A DNA stretch of 48,440 bases from an uncultured Bacilli bacterium (GCA_947632115.1 CANROB010000010.1:1-48440); one strand, 5' to 3'; counted from the first letter of the stretch, positions 1-8,614 are shown. The notes: generated from the sequence alone by a model not told the origin. Numbers and translations are program-made.

Positions 1-1
1 T

Positions 2-769
2 GTTAAATTAGATAATACTGAATTTAAATTTGAATTACCTGATAGTTATTTTGATAAAGTTGATGAATTAAACAAAGAACTAACTTCTAAAAGACCTATA
101 TCAAAGGAAACATTAAAATCTTTAAAAGAATCTATTAATTTAGAGTGGACATATAATAGTAATGGTATAGAAGGAAATACATTAACTTTAAGAGAAACTC
201 AGATTGTTTTAGAAGGTATTACAGTTGGCGGTAAATCTTTAAAAGAACATTTAGAAGTTATTAATCATGAACAAGCAATATTGTTTTTAGATGATCTTAT
301 TAAAGATAAAGAACCTGTAACGGAATGGAATATAAAAAATATCCATCAATTAGTTTTGAAAGAAATCGATGATGGCAATGCTGGAAAATACAGAAATGAA
401 AATGTAACGATAAAAGGTGCTACACACATTCCACCAGATTATTTAATTGTTCCAGAATTAATGGAAAAATTAATTATTAACTATGAAGATTGGAAAAAAT
501 ATCATCCAATTATTAGAGCAGCATTATTACATGGTGAATTAGTTAAAATACATCCATTTGTTGATGGTAATGGTAGAACATCAAGATTGGTTATGAATTT
601 ATCTTTAATGAATAGTGGGTATCTTCCAGTAATTGTAAAAAAAGATAAAAGATTAGAATACTATAACGCTTTAGATAAAGCACATACAACTGGAGATTAT
701 ACAGATTTTGTTAAATTAGTTAATGAATTAGAAATTGAAATGTTAAATAAATATTTAGAACTATTGTAG
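2..769 (+). CDS. Fic family protein, 5' end cut by the window edge
   Basis: The frame is open from base 2, so the gene starts before the window; a TTG at 281 is internal. About 255 residues are present. The Fic catalytic motif HPFVDGNGRTSR begins at base 551 and is complete (His, acidic residue, GNGR, final Arg). Fic enzymes transfer AMP or another nucleotide part to hydroxyl side chains of target proteins. Bases 158-178 encode SNGIEGN, which matches the autoinhibitory (S/T)xxxE(G/N) helix and lies N-terminal to the Fic core. This is therefore a self-inhibited class II-type Fic protein without a separate antitoxin. Target and nucleotide are unknown. The next genes look accessory, so a role in stress or a mobile region is possible. 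Family certain, role not. Confidence 0.9.
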   Translation, partial: VKLDNTEFKFELPDSYFDKVDELNKELTSKRPISKETLKSLKESINLEWTYNSNGIEGNTLTLRETQIVLEGITVGGKSLKEHLEVINHEQAILFLDDLIKDKEPVTEWNIKNIHQLVLKEIDDGNAGKYRNENVTIKGATHIPPDYLIVPELMEKLIINYEDWKKYHPIIRAALLHGELVKIHPFVDGNGRTSRLVMNLSLMNSGYLPVIVKKDKRLEYYNALDKAHTTGDYTDFVKLVNELEIEMLNKYLELL

Positions 770-1105
770 TTTAATGAGAAAAGTATGTTTTAAAAAGCAG
801 AAAATTGAATAAAAAACTATAATCTATTTCAGGTCACAGCTAGGTCACAATTTTATTAAAAAATTGTGATTTTTTTAAATCTTAAATATTCTAAAATGCT
901 GGTTTTATAATTCCATTTAAATATTAACCTTAATAATTTTAGCGCCCTTGAAGACACCCTTAATTGTGATTATTTTTTTCATATTTTAATGGGGAAAAAT
1001 GAAAATAAAAAAATTACAATGCCATTCTCTTTGATTTTACATGAGAACCACCTACGCTGAAAGTTGATTATATGGTATAATTGCAAGTGAAAAGAGATGA
1101 CTATA
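770..1105. other. Gene-poor interval after the fic gene
   Basis: No convincing gene is visible in this 336-base interval. It holds the direct repeat AGGTCACA at 831-838 and 842-849 (11-base period), an AT-rich terminator hairpin at 846-868, and an extended -10 sequence TGGTATAAT at 1073-1081 ahead of the next gene. No tRNA or attachment-site core could be recognised. Confidence 0.5.
845..877 (+). terminator. Intrinsic terminator after the fic gene
   Basis: CACAATTTT (846-854) pairs with AAAATTGTG (860-868) and is followed by a T-rich stretch. The stem is AT-rich, so strength is uncertain. Confidence 0.55.
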
Positions 1106-1597
1106 ATGCAGAAGATTGATGAAGATTTTATTACGAATAAAATAATAAATTACATGGAAAATAAGATTGATGGAAACTGGCATGCTGAGAAAACCGTTAA
1201 AGCTGACCTACATCAACATGGTGTAGATATTAAATTAATTGGTGGTAAGAGAAATAGCGAATACTTCTTTATAGAGTGCAAGGGTAAATCTTATGCCAAA
1301 TCTGCGCGATCTATTAATAGAGAAGGATGGCTAAATGCTTTGGGACAAATAGTTACTAGAATGAATGTTAAACGGTATTATAATTCTAAGAATGGTGGAA
1401 AAGAAATAAATAGGGCGTACAAATATGGATTAGGGTTGTACTGGGAGTCGGCACAAGTTGCCCTTAGAAGGATTCCAAAAGAAATAGCACAAGTATTGAA
1501 TTTATATATTTTTTCAGTTAATGATAAGGGAGAAGTAAAATGTTTTACTCCTAGTCAATTTAAAGATACAGAATATCCGGATGATGTATTTAAATAA
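1106..1597 (+). CDS. Hypothetical protein, possible PD-(D/E)XK nuclease fold
   Basis: A 163-residue soluble protein that I do not recognise as a named family. It contains HGVDIKLIG followed by FFIECKGK, giving D41-x15-E57-x-K59. This spacing resembles the PD-(D/E)XK metal-binding core of restriction endonuclease-like nucleases, with a preceding helix containing E28. The rest has a basic, Trp/Tyr-rich middle. There are two in-frame ATGs. The one at 1097 directly abuts the AAAGAG ribosome-binding sequence, while 1106 leaves 9 bases, so I chose 1106. It stands alone behind an extended -10. A DNA-processing or defence role is inference from three residues and the accessory setting; no methylase partner is present. 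Confidence 0.55.
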   Translation: MQKIDEDFITNKIINYMENKIDGNWHAEKTVKADLHQHGVDIKLIGGKRNSEYFFIECKGKSYAKSARSINREGWLNALGQIVTRMNVKRYYNSKNGGKEINRAYKYGLGLYWESAQVALRRIPKEIAQVLNLYIFSVNDKGEVKCFTPSQFKDTEYPDDVFK

Positions 1598-1668
1598 TAT
1601 TTATATTCTTGTATCATATTGACACGTAATAATAGTAAGCATTATAAATAGATTATATTATAAATTGT

Positions 1669-1697
1669 TTGATAAAACTAATGATAAATGTTATAAT
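1669..1697 (+). promoter_or_regulatory. Sigma-A-type promoter for the Sel1-repeat gene
   Basis: TTGATA (1669-1674) and TATAAT (1692-1697) are 17 bases apart, and the gene's AAGGAG at 1713-1718 follows. Confidence 0.75.
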
Positions 1698-1725
1698 TTC
1701 ATTAAATTTGTCAAGGAGAAAAACT

Positions 1726-2313
1726 ATGGAAGTGATGAAATTTAATTTAAATAGTCTATTAAATCAAGATACAGGATTTTCTTATTATGTGTTAGGTCGA
1801 AGCTATGACTTAGAAGAAAATGGGGCATTACAAGATTACAATAAGGCACTATATTACTATCAAAAAGGGTTTGATCAGGGTTATCCTCTTTGCATTTATT
1901 CTTTAGGAATTTCTTATGAATTAGGATTAGGTAATGTTTTAGATATAGATAAAAGTAAAGCCAAAGAACTTTTAATGAATGCTTATCCTAAAATTCTGGA
2001 ATTGATTCATAATCCTGCTATTGATGAAGTAGAGAGAGTTTATGCTAAATTTGTAGTTGGAGCTTATTATTATTTTGGCCTCGGAGAAATAAAAAGGGAT
2101 TATCGTAAGGCATTTGAAATAATAAAAGAATGTGCTGATAAAGGACATATTGCAGCTATATATGATTTAGGAGCTAATTTTTATTACAATGGTAATGGAA
2201 CCGATGTTAATGAGGAACTTGCAGACTATTATTTAAATTTAGCAAAGGAAAACGGATTAAAAAGAGCAATCGATTTATATGAATCGAGAAGTAAAGTAAA
2301 AAATAGTAAATAG
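1726..2313 (+). CDS. Sel1-repeat (TPR-like) protein
   Basis: A 195-residue cytoplasmic protein without signal peptide or membrane segment. It is built of helix-turn-helix repeats of the Sel1 type: YVLGRSYDLEENG, then CIYSLGISYELGLG, FVVGAYYYFGLGEI and AIYDLGANFYYNGNG, each followed by a segment of the D-x-x-K-A-x-x-x-Y/L-x-x-x-A type. Such solenoids are protein-interaction scaffolds. An upstream in-frame ATG (1669) overlaps the promoter, so the ATG at 1726, seven bases after AAGGAG, is the supported start. The gene is monocistronic with its own promoter. Partner proteins are unknown; isolated Sel1 proteins of this size also occur in effector or immunity settings, but nothing here tests that. 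Confidence 0.8.
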   Translation: MEVMKFNLNSLLNQDTGFSYYVLGRSYDLEENGALQDYNKALYYYQKGFDQGYPLCIYSLGISYELGLGNVLDIDKSKAKELLMNAYPKILELIHNPAIDEVERVYAKFVVGAYYYFGLGEIKRDYRKAFEIIKECADKGHIAAIYDLGANFYYNGNGTDVNEELADYYLNLAKENGLKRAIDLYESRSKVKNSK

Positions 2314-2415
2314 CTATGACTCAAATAAATTTGAATAAGCTAGAAATTAGAGTTTGCCATAGTTAGACAAATTTGAGTTATTAAAGCTAGTAAACATGAT
2401 GTTGGGGGTGGTTGT

Positions 2416-3603
2416 ATGGCGATTTCTATATCTTACTTAAATAGATCTTATTGCTTTCATTTAGTAAATTCCGGTAATCCCAAACTACAAGAAATGGGAT
2501 TAAGTCCCTTATTCTTAAATACTTATCCGTTATATATTAACTTAACTGGAAATATTTTTTTTGGTGGAAATAATCACTATGAATGCCGTCTTTCCCATGA
2601 TGTTGCCAAAATATTAAAAGTGATGAATAGTAATACCTACGATAGATTTGAAACGGTTTATGGATTTTTAAAAGATAATTATACTTTGCATTTTTCTATT
2701 TATAATCACCAAATCTTTTTTAGTGATTTTATGTCCCTTAGTATTTATAAAAGGGATGAAAATATTAGAAAACAGATTAACGAAAAATATGGCTTAAAAG
2801 ATGAATTTTATGAACCAACTTGGGAAGAGGTTAATCAAGATTATCTAGGAAAATATATCTTAAAAAATGCCACTAAATATGGATATGCGGTAGAATCTAT
2901 AGATTTCAATCTCACTCCTCAGGAATTTTTTGAAAGAATGATATCTTTTAAACATCAGGAACTAAAACCGTATAAAAGTTCCCACCAATTAAATGGCTAT
3001 GATGTTAGAAATTGGTTAAATCTGAATGCCAATGTGTTTATGGAAAAGAAGTGCTCTTTAGAAACCACGGGTATCTATAGCGATGAGGCTATGATATTGA
3101 TTAATCATTTACTTGAAACAAAATTAGAGATTTATGACTTTTTCCATCAATTCTCACAACAAACTACTAACTGGCAAAGTGCGATAAAAGAATTATTAAT
3201 ACAATTAGGAAAATATTCTGAATATCATCCTCCAGTATCAGAAGATTTTATAAATGATATCGATGATTATGCCGAAAGATGTTACTGGGATGGGATGTTT
3301 TATTCTGCTGCTCCAGATCTTTTGGTTCAATTTGTTGGCTTTGATAAAATAGAATCCCAGAATCCTAGAACCATTACGACATCAAAAAGAAATATTTATG
3401 AAGAATTTTTTAATTTCCTACTTATGGATTATGATATTGTTCAAATTCCTAGATTGGTGTTTGATAAAAATACGCAGCATTTTAGATGGATTTATCCTAG
3501 TTCTTTTATAAATGCTGGAACTAATAGAGAGTGTGAAGAAGAAATTCAATATATTAAAAGATATGTTCCATATGAAGAAAGATATAGATATTTTAAAAGT
3601 TAG
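2416..3603 (+). CDS. Hypothetical protein, 395 residues
   Basis: I do not recognise this protein. It is soluble, rich in aromatic residues (Tyr, Phe, Trp), and has no signal peptide, membrane segment or obvious catalytic motif. The start follows a strong GGGGGTGG sequence. The N-terminal third looks beta-rich (short alternating hydrophobic stretches up to about residue 115) and the remainder helical, with a charged C-terminus. It lies between the Sel1 protein and the PHP phosphoesterase, with a strong hairpin after it. Composition is similar to the flanking genes, so transfer is not evident from reading alone. It is real by its length and ribosome-binding site; function unknown. Confidence 0.7.
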   Translation: MAISISYLNRSYCFHLVNSGNPKLQEMGLSPLFLNTYPLYINLTGNIFFGGNNHYECRLSHDVAKILKVMNSNTYDRFETVYGFLKDNYTLHFSIYNHQIFFSDFMSLSIYKRDENIRKQINEKYGLKDEFYEPTWEEVNQDYLGKYILKNATKYGYAVESIDFNLTPQEFFERMISFKHQELKPYKSSHQLNGYDVRNWLNLNANVFMEKKCSLETTGIYSDEAMILINHLLETKLEIYDFFHQFSQQTTNWQSAIKELLIQLGKYSEYHPPVSEDFINDIDDYAERCYWDGMFYSAAPDLLVQFVGFDKIESQNPRTITTSKRNIYEEFFNFLLMDYDIVQIPRLVFDKNTQHFRWIYPSSFINAGTNRECEEEIQYIKRYVPYEERYRYFKS

Positions 3604-3620
3604 ATTTCATGTTAAAAATA

Positions 3621-3658
3621 GATAAGAAAATGTCCTAGCAAGCAGGGCTTTTCTTATC
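3621..3658 (+). terminator. Long hairpin, probable terminator between 395-residue protein and PHP gene
   Basis: GATAAGAAAA (3621-3630) plus GTCCT (3632-3636) pairs with AGGGC plus TTTTCTTATC (3644-3658), 15 pairs with one bulged T and a 7-base loop. The trailing T run is interrupted, so it could also be an operator or an attenuator. It ends eight bases before the extended -10 of the PHP gene. Confidence 0.5.
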
Positions 3659-3663
3659 AAATA

Positions 3664-3672
3664 TGGTATAAT
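3664..3672 (+). promoter_or_regulatory. Extended -10 promoter of the PHP gene
   Basis: TGGTATAAT with no good -35; the region where the -35 would be lies in the 3' arm of the preceding hairpin. Confidence 0.55.
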
Positions 3673-3695
3673 GAAAAAGGAAAGTAGGGAGTTAA

Positions 3696-4583
3696 ATGAT
3701 AGATTTACATATGCATACGAGTTATTCTGATGGAACGGATAGTTTATCTGAACTTTTAGATAATGCAGAGAAGAAAAAACTAGAAATCATATCTATTACG
3801 GATCACGATGAAATAGCTGCTTATATAGAATTGAATGCTCACCCAGATTTAAGAAAAAAATTTTCAGGTGTTATCATTCCAGGTGCAGAACTAAAAACAG
3901 TTTATCATTCTGTTCCTATTGAAGTATTGGCCTATGGAATTGATTATCAAAAATTAAAAATTCATAAAATTGATCAAGAAACCTTACAGACAAAAACTTT
4001 AAAAGCTTTAACCGATATCGCTCGAAATTTAGGATTTAAATATGAGGAAAAAAATTTATATATCGATCGAAAAAATCCTGAAAAACAATGGGCATCTTAC
4101 GTCATTGCAGCAGAAATCTTAAGCCATAAAGAGAATGAAGAATTAATTCAAAAATACGGAAATTTTACACCTACCAGTTTTTATAGAATGCATGCTAGTA
4201 ATAAGGATAGTGCCTTTTATTATGATGAGACGACTGACTATATATCTTTAGAAGAAACGATAGATAGAATTCATGAAGCAGGAGGCCTAGCCTTTTTAGC
4301 TCATCCCTTTTTATATACTTATGAAGATAAAAAAGGCACGATAGAAAAGATATTAAAAACAACCAAATTAGATGGTATTGAAGCAGAGTATCCGCTTTTT
4401 TCTCCTATGGAACGAAAGACAATTAAACAACTAGCTAAGAAATATCACAAATATATCTCTGGTGGTTCTGATTATCATGCTAAAACAAAACCGGATATAG
4501 CTATGGGAACAGGGAAAAGTAACAATTTAAATATCCCTTCTACACTAGTAGAAGATTGGATTTCTAAAGTACGAAAAATATAG
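3696..4583 (+). CDS. PHP-domain metal-dependent phosphoesterase
   Basis: A 295-residue cytoplasmic PHP (polymerase and histidinol phosphatase) protein. Its metal-binding motifs are in order: HMHTSYSDG (H5, H7, D12), ITDHD (D36, H37, D38), GAELK with a following His, AHPF (H203) and GGSDYH (D259, H261). Length and motif spacing match the YciV/RNase AM-like group, which hydrolyses 3',5'-nucleoside bisphosphates or trims 5' RNA ends. I infer that activity from similarity only. The start follows AGTAGGGAG, and the gene has its own extended -10 promoter. It converges on the LysR gene, sharing a bidirectional terminator. The alternative is a histidinol-phosphatase-like enzyme, less likely without his genes nearby. 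Confidence 0.85.
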   Translation: MIDLHMHTSYSDGTDSLSELLDNAEKKKLEIISITDHDEIAAYIELNAHPDLRKKFSGVIIPGAELKTVYHSVPIEVLAYGIDYQKLKIHKIDQETLQTKTLKALTDIARNLGFKYEEKNLYIDRKNPEKQWASYVIAAEILSHKENEELIQKYGNFTPTSFYRMHASNKDSAFYYDETTDYISLEETIDRIHEAGGLAFLAHPFLYTYEDKKGTIEKILKTTKLDGIEAEYPLFSPMERKTIKQLAKKYHKYISGGSDYHAKTKPDIAMGTGKSNNLNIPSTLVEDWISKVRKI

Positions 4584-4587
4584 ATAT

Positions 4588-4625
4588 AAAAAAGGTATTA
4601 GGTATCACGCCTAATATCTTTTTTC
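4588..4625. terminator. Bidirectional terminator between PHP and lysR genes
   Basis: TATTAGG and CCTAATA form the stem, flanked by A-rich and T-rich arms on both strands. It overlaps the last codons of the minus-strand LysR gene. Confidence 0.75.
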
Positions 4626-5504
4626 TTTGATTAATTCTATAAAAGCTTTGGCTGCAAAACTAGGAATTACATTGTTTAAGGTTACAATTCCTATTTCTCG
4701 TGCTGGAATATTAGGGGTAATATCTAGTGGGAATAATTCTTGGTTTGATAGTTCTGTTGAGGCAAATTCTTTTGTAATATACCCAATCCCTAGTCCCATC
4801 TTTGTCATATCTTTCACTAAACTAAAACTAACAACATCATATTTAGGATTGATAGAAAGATGATTACTTTCTAAGTAATGATTTAAAAAGGCTCTAGTAT
4901 TAGAAGGGGATTTTTGAAAGATAAAATCTTCCGATATTAAGCTTTCTAAAGAAATAGTATGACCTATCAAGTGATTCATTTTTTCTCCTACCATAAAAAG
5001 ATCATGGACTTTTAAGAAAGGGGTAATCACTAATTCTTTTGTTTCTTTCATAGGTAGGTTTAAAATGAGAATATCGAGTGTACCTTCTTTTAGAGATTTT
5101 ACAAGATCATTTGTTAAATCGTTGGTAATAGAAATATCAATATTAGGGTAAAGTTCATGATATTTATCTAAATATTTTAGCAAGACATTTTCTGTTACCG
5201 TTGTACTAGCGCCTATTTTTAAAGTACCACTTTCTATATTCATTAATTCTTTAAATTTATTTTCCCCATTTTGGATATAAGTAAGTCCTGTTTCAACAAA
5301 CTGGTACAACACTTTTGCTTCTTCTGTTAAGGATACCCCTTTTTTGGTTCGAATAAATAGAGTCGCACCAATTCTATCTTCTAAGGTATGGATTGCTTGC
5401 GTAACAGCCGGCTGTGAAATATATAGATCCTCAGCAGCTTTGGTAATATTTCCTTTTTTAGCTACCATATAAAAAATTTGATATAAGTTTAAATCAATGT
5501 TCAT
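4611..5504 (-). CDS. LysR-family transcriptional regulator
   Basis: A 297-residue regulator, standard size for the family. The N-terminal winged helix-turn-helix (about residues 2-61) contains ITKAAEDLYISQPAVTQAIHTLE, the typical LysR recognition region, followed by ATLFIRTKKGVSLTEEA. The C-terminal effector domain has the two-lobed pattern with SGTLKIGAS and GLGIGYITKEFA. It is divergent from the nitrilase-CoaB gene across an 83-base gap, the usual layout for a LysR protein that controls its neighbour, so that gene is the likely target. A GTG at 5510 overlaps the AAGGAG ribosome-binding site, so the ATG at 5504, five bases after it, is chosen. The effector molecule is unknown. Confidence 0.9.
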   Translation of the reverse strand: MNIDLNLYQIFYMVAKKGNITKAAEDLYISQPAVTQAIHTLEDRIGATLFIRTKKGVSLTEEAKVLYQFVETGLTYIQNGENKFKELMNIESGTLKIGASTTVTENVLLKYLDKYHELYPNIDISITNDLTNDLVKSLKEGTLDILILNLPMKETKELVITPFLKVHDLFMVGEKMNHLIGHTISLESLISEDFIFQKSPSNTRAFLNHYLESNHLSINPKYDVVSFSLVKDMTKMGLGIGYITKEFASTELSNQELFPLDITPNIPAREIGIVTLNNVIPSFAAKAFIELIKEKRY

Positions 5505-5513
5505 AAGCACTCC

Positions 5514-5528
5514 TTATAATAATTATAA
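5514..5528. promoter_or_regulatory. Candidate LysR operator
   Basis: TTATAAT-A-ATTATAA is a perfect palindrome containing a T-N11-A LysR box, in the divergent intergenic region. The region is very AT-rich, so chance palindromes are possible. Confidence 0.45.
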
Positions 5529-5587
5529 ATAATATATATTTTACTTATAACACTTTTTGCCATACAATACAAGTAGGAGGAAGGATA

Positions 5588-7201
5588 ATGGAAAAAATAA
5601 AGGTTTTAGGGTTTCAATTACAAGTAAATCTAGATTGTGATGCTTTTCATGAATATTTAATCCCTAATGAAGCACTTAGGTTGCAAATGGATGCTGCAAA
5701 GAAAGTGATTCAAGAAAAAGATGCAGATATCGTCGTTTTTCCGGAAATGTGTTATCAAGATGCCTTGGATCAGTATTATCAGGAACTTTCTCAAAAATGT
5801 TTAGTGGTTGCTGGTAGTATTTATGAGGAAGGGATTAATAAGACAATCGTTTATCAAAAAGGAAAAAAATATACGATTCAAAAATGTAATGCTTCGGGGG
5901 CAGAACCCATGATACGATTTCAAGAGAATATGGATACCGATACTTTTCTAAGGAAAGAGTTAGAAAAACATACTTTTTTAGTAAAGGGACAAAAAGTTGT
6001 CATTTTAAATTGTATGGAATATTATCAACATGCTTATACAATTTCCCGGACAGTAAAAGATTTATTTGGTATCATAGGCATTTGTTCTAATAGTAATCAA
6101 AAAGTATTTATGGAAGAGTCGATGGCTATCCACAATCATGTGGATAACATTTATTCTTTTGTTGTCAATTGCCTTTCTACTTATATGGAAAAAGAGTATG
6201 CAAAAGGGGAAAGCTATATCTTTGGACCCATTCAGTATCACGAACAAGATTGGTTAAAAAAAGAAGGGAAAACGGTAGTAGATCATCCTAGTTCCATTTT
6301 AAAATTAGACCGAAAGCCAGCCTATTTTTATGGAGAATTTCAAAATTATTTTTCTCGTTTTGGAAGAAGCGATGATTATGTACATAATCCTAGTCATTTA
6401 GTGGTAGGAAATTTAAGAAAGGAAGATACCATGCTAAAAAATATTATTATTACGTCAGGGCCAACGAATGAAAGACTAGATGCTGTTATGAAAATTACGA
6501 ATATGTCAACAGGAGCTTTAGGAAGTACGATAGCAGATGATTTTTTAGAGCAGGAATATGATAGGATAGGACACATTTATTATTTATCTCCTAAGTTAGC
6601 ACGTAAACCGAAGGTAAATGATAAGTTAAAATTTATTTCAATAGAATCTGCAGAGGATTTATTAAGAGCATTACGCGATTTATTAGTTAGTCAAAATATC
6701 CATGCGGTTATTCATTCTTCTGCTGTTGGCGATTATAAGGGAGATTATGCCATTACCGCACAATTATTAGCAGAGGAATTAGCTAGAAAAATATATCCTG
6801 CTAGACTATCTAAAGAAGAGTTAGAAAAACTTATTTTAGAAACTATTAGGCATCCTGAAAATATAGTGAGTGATGAGCATAAGATTTCTTCTTATGAACC
6901 GGATTTGATGTTTAAGCTTTCTCTTACTCCTAAGGTAATTCATGAGATTAAAAAAATATCTCCACAAACGAGGCTATTTGGATTTAAACTATTAGATGGA
7001 GTTACTCATGAGGAATTAATTTCTGTTGCTTCTCGTTTAAGAGAGAAAAATCAAGCGGATTATATTATTGCTAATGATTTATCAACGATTGGTAATGGAA
7101 AACATCCTGCTTATTTTGTTGGAGAAAACGGGGAAGAATATACGTGTGAAACCAAAAAAGAAATTGCAAAAACATTAAGAAAAGTAATTTTTCACTCTTA
7201 A
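5588..7201 (+). CDS. Fusion of nitrilase-like hydrolase and phosphopantothenate-cysteine ligase (CoaB-like)
   Basis: A 537-residue two-domain protein. Residues 1-275 resemble a carbon-nitrogen hydrolase with a plausible E53-K99-C142 triad (VVFPEMC, IQKCN, ILNCMEYY). Residues 282-537 are a CoaB domain of the stand-alone streptococcal kind: IIITSGPTNERLDAV, MSTGALG, KISSYEPDL followed by LTPKVI, GFKLLDGV and NQADYIIANDLSTIG. CoaB joins 4'-phosphopantothenate and cysteine in coenzyme A synthesis, using CTP. No CoaC domain is present. An AAGGAAG sequence followed by ATG at 6431 lies exactly at the domain junction, so CoaB could also be made alone. The start follows AGGAGGAAGG. The hydrolase substrate is unknown; an amide in pantothenate or pantetheine metabolism is inference. 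A divergent LysR gene probably regulates it. Confidence 0.85.
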   Translation: MEKIKVLGFQLQVNLDCDAFHEYLIPNEALRLQMDAAKKVIQEKDADIVVFPEMCYQDALDQYYQELSQKCLVVAGSIYEEGINKTIVYQKGKKYTIQKCNASGAEPMIRFQENMDTDTFLRKELEKHTFLVKGQKVVILNCMEYYQHAYTISRTVKDLFGIIGICSNSNQKVFMEESMAIHNHVDNIYSFVVNCLSTYMEKEYAKGESYIFGPIQYHEQDWLKKEGKTVVDHPSSILKLDRKPAYFYGEFQNYFSRFGRSDDYVHNPSHLVVGNLRKEDTMLKNIIITSGPTNERLDAVMKITNMSTGALGSTIADDFLEQEYDRIGHIYYLSPKLARKPKVNDKLKFISIESAEDLLRALRDLLVSQNIHAVIHSSAVGDYKGDYAITAQLLAEELARKIYPARLSKEELEKLILETIRHPENIVSDEHKISSYEPDLMFKLSLTPKVIHEIKKISPQTRLFGFKLLDGVTHEELISVASRLREKNQADYIIANDLSTIGNGKHPAYFVGENGEEYTCETKKEIAKTLRKVIFHS

Positions 7202-7206
7202 AATGC

Positions 7207-7232
7207 AAAAAGAGTTATCATACTCTTTTTTT
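7207..7232 (+). terminator. Intrinsic terminator
   Basis: AAAAAGAGT (7207-7215) and ACTCTTTTT (7222-7230) with a 6-base loop and a T run, directly after the nitrilase-CoaB stop. Confidence 0.85.
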
Positions 7233-7388
7233 ATTCTATTTGACTTTTTTTTCAATCTTTGATAACATGGGAGTGCTTTTTTGTGAAAAGAGAAAAATCA
7301 AATATTGTAATGAAAAAATGATTTTTTTAATATAGTTGACAAAATATGAGAAGAAATCCTTATTTTTGTGCAAAGAAAAGGGTTATCA

Positions 7389-7397
7389 TGTTATAAT
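7389..7397 (+). promoter_or_regulatory. Extended -10 promoter of the glucosaminidase-like gene
   Basis: TGTTATAAT, followed by a 21-base leader and AGAGGTG. A second candidate, TTGACA at 7336-7341, has a poor -10. Confidence 0.55.
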
Positions 7398-7418
7398 GAA
7401 TAAAGATAGAGGTGTTAT

Positions 7419-8594
7419 ATGAATCGAACTTTAGAAGAAGAATTAAAAATGGTTGCTAAATTAAATCCTAGGAGAATTACATCAGATGGGTATTATGTCA
7501 TTTCTAATAGGGAACGCATGCGCTTGACGAAAATGCAAATTCAAGCAGCAAGACGATATTTCCATGATTCTACTATAGCATCCAACGTATTGATTCATTC
7601 TCATCAAAAGAGTAACACTTCTAACAAAAATAGAAATTCTAAAAAATATCGACTTCAAAGAAGTCATTCTTACGATAATCGAAGAGTACGTTTACCAAAA
7701 TTTATCACACTTCCTGTTTTAACAGCTATTGGCGTGGTATTGATTACTAGTACTTCTTTAATGCCTGAATTTATTTCTTCTGCGGAGGAGAAATATACGA
7801 TATCAATAGAAAACGATATACCAGAAAGTAAGAGTGTAGAAGAGAGTGTTGTCATTCTTCCTAACGATGTAGATGTCTTAGAAAATAACTTAGTTGCAAC
7901 CTCACCAACTTCTGCTGCTACAACTCTATCCGAAAAAGAAGTGGAAAGAAGAGAGTATATCCAATCTCTTTGTGATATCTATCAAGTAAATTTTGATACT
8001 ATATATAATAAGTTAGTAGAAGTAACGAATAACTTTGAAGGAGAAGAATATAAAAGTGGCCATATTGCTGGAGTCACTTGTAAGGGAATGGATGTGTATA
8101 CAACCGATGAGGAAGCACTACTTTTATATTTTGTTCGGTGTGCGAAGCAGTTACCAGGAAGACTTCATTTAGATGCAAGTTCTCTTAAAGGGGCAAGGGC
8201 TTATGAGTCTGGGGTAGATTATGCTGCTATGATTAGTCGATTTAGTAATATATTAGGGTGTGATCGTTGCCTTATTTATGCGATTGCGCAGACAGAAACC
8301 AGTTGGGAAAGTGAACTTTTTAGGGAAGCAAATAATCCAGCAGGATTAAAACTAGGAGATTCTTGGTGGCGGTTTGATACCAAAGAAGAAGGATTTATTG
8401 AATTAATGCTAGAAATTAAAAAATATAATTCTAAAGGAGCCTATTCTATTAAAGAAATTGGTGCGATTCATGCTCCTGTTGAAGATGGCAATGCCGGCTG
8501 GATTCCGAATGTGACTGCCATTTATAATTATGCAAAAGAAAATGAAGAGCAAATTTTTGGTGATGTGAAGGTAGAAAAACCAAATGTTTATTAA
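7419..8594 (+). CDS. Membrane-anchored glucosaminidase-like (lysozyme-fold) protein
   Basis: A 391-residue protein with a basic cytoplasmic N-terminus of about 94 residues, one membrane segment (about 95-113, FITLPVLTAIGVVLITSTSL) and an extracellular remainder. Residues 288-315 read AIAQTETSWESELF then NNPAGL, followed by WWRFDT and EEGF. This is the pattern of glucosaminidase-type peptidoglycan hydrolases, with E293 the likely catalytic acid. The region before it (about 180-280) is unfamiliar and contains CDRC. It would cut glycan strands outside the cell while staying membrane-bound. It lies 20 bases upstream of a FemAB gene, so the two are probably co-transcribed in wall remodelling. Whether it still hydrolyses or only binds is open. 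Confidence 0.7.
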   Translation: MNRTLEEELKMVAKLNPRRITSDGYYVISNRERMRLTKMQIQAARRYFHDSTIASNVLIHSHQKSNTSNKNRNSKKYRLQRSHSYDNRRVRLPKFITLPVLTAIGVVLITSTSLMPEFISSAEEKYTISIENDIPESKSVEESVVILPNDVDVLENNLVATSPTSAATTLSEKEVERREYIQSLCDIYQVNFDTIYNKLVEVTNNFEGEEYKSGHIAGVTCKGMDVYTTDEEALLLYFVRCAKQLPGRLHLDASSLKGARAYESGVDYAAMISRFSNILGCDRCLIYAIAQTETSWESELFREANNPAGLKLGDSWWRFDTKEEGFIELMLEIKKYNSKGAYSIKEIGAIHAPVEDGNAGWIPNVTAIYNYAKENEEQIFGDVKVEKPNVY

Positions 8595-8614
8595 AAGATT
8601 GTGAGGGAAAAACG

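Noticed and set aside
831..849. AGGTCACA direct repeat as an attachment site
   Set aside because: No integrase, no tRNA and no second distant copy seen; too short to call.
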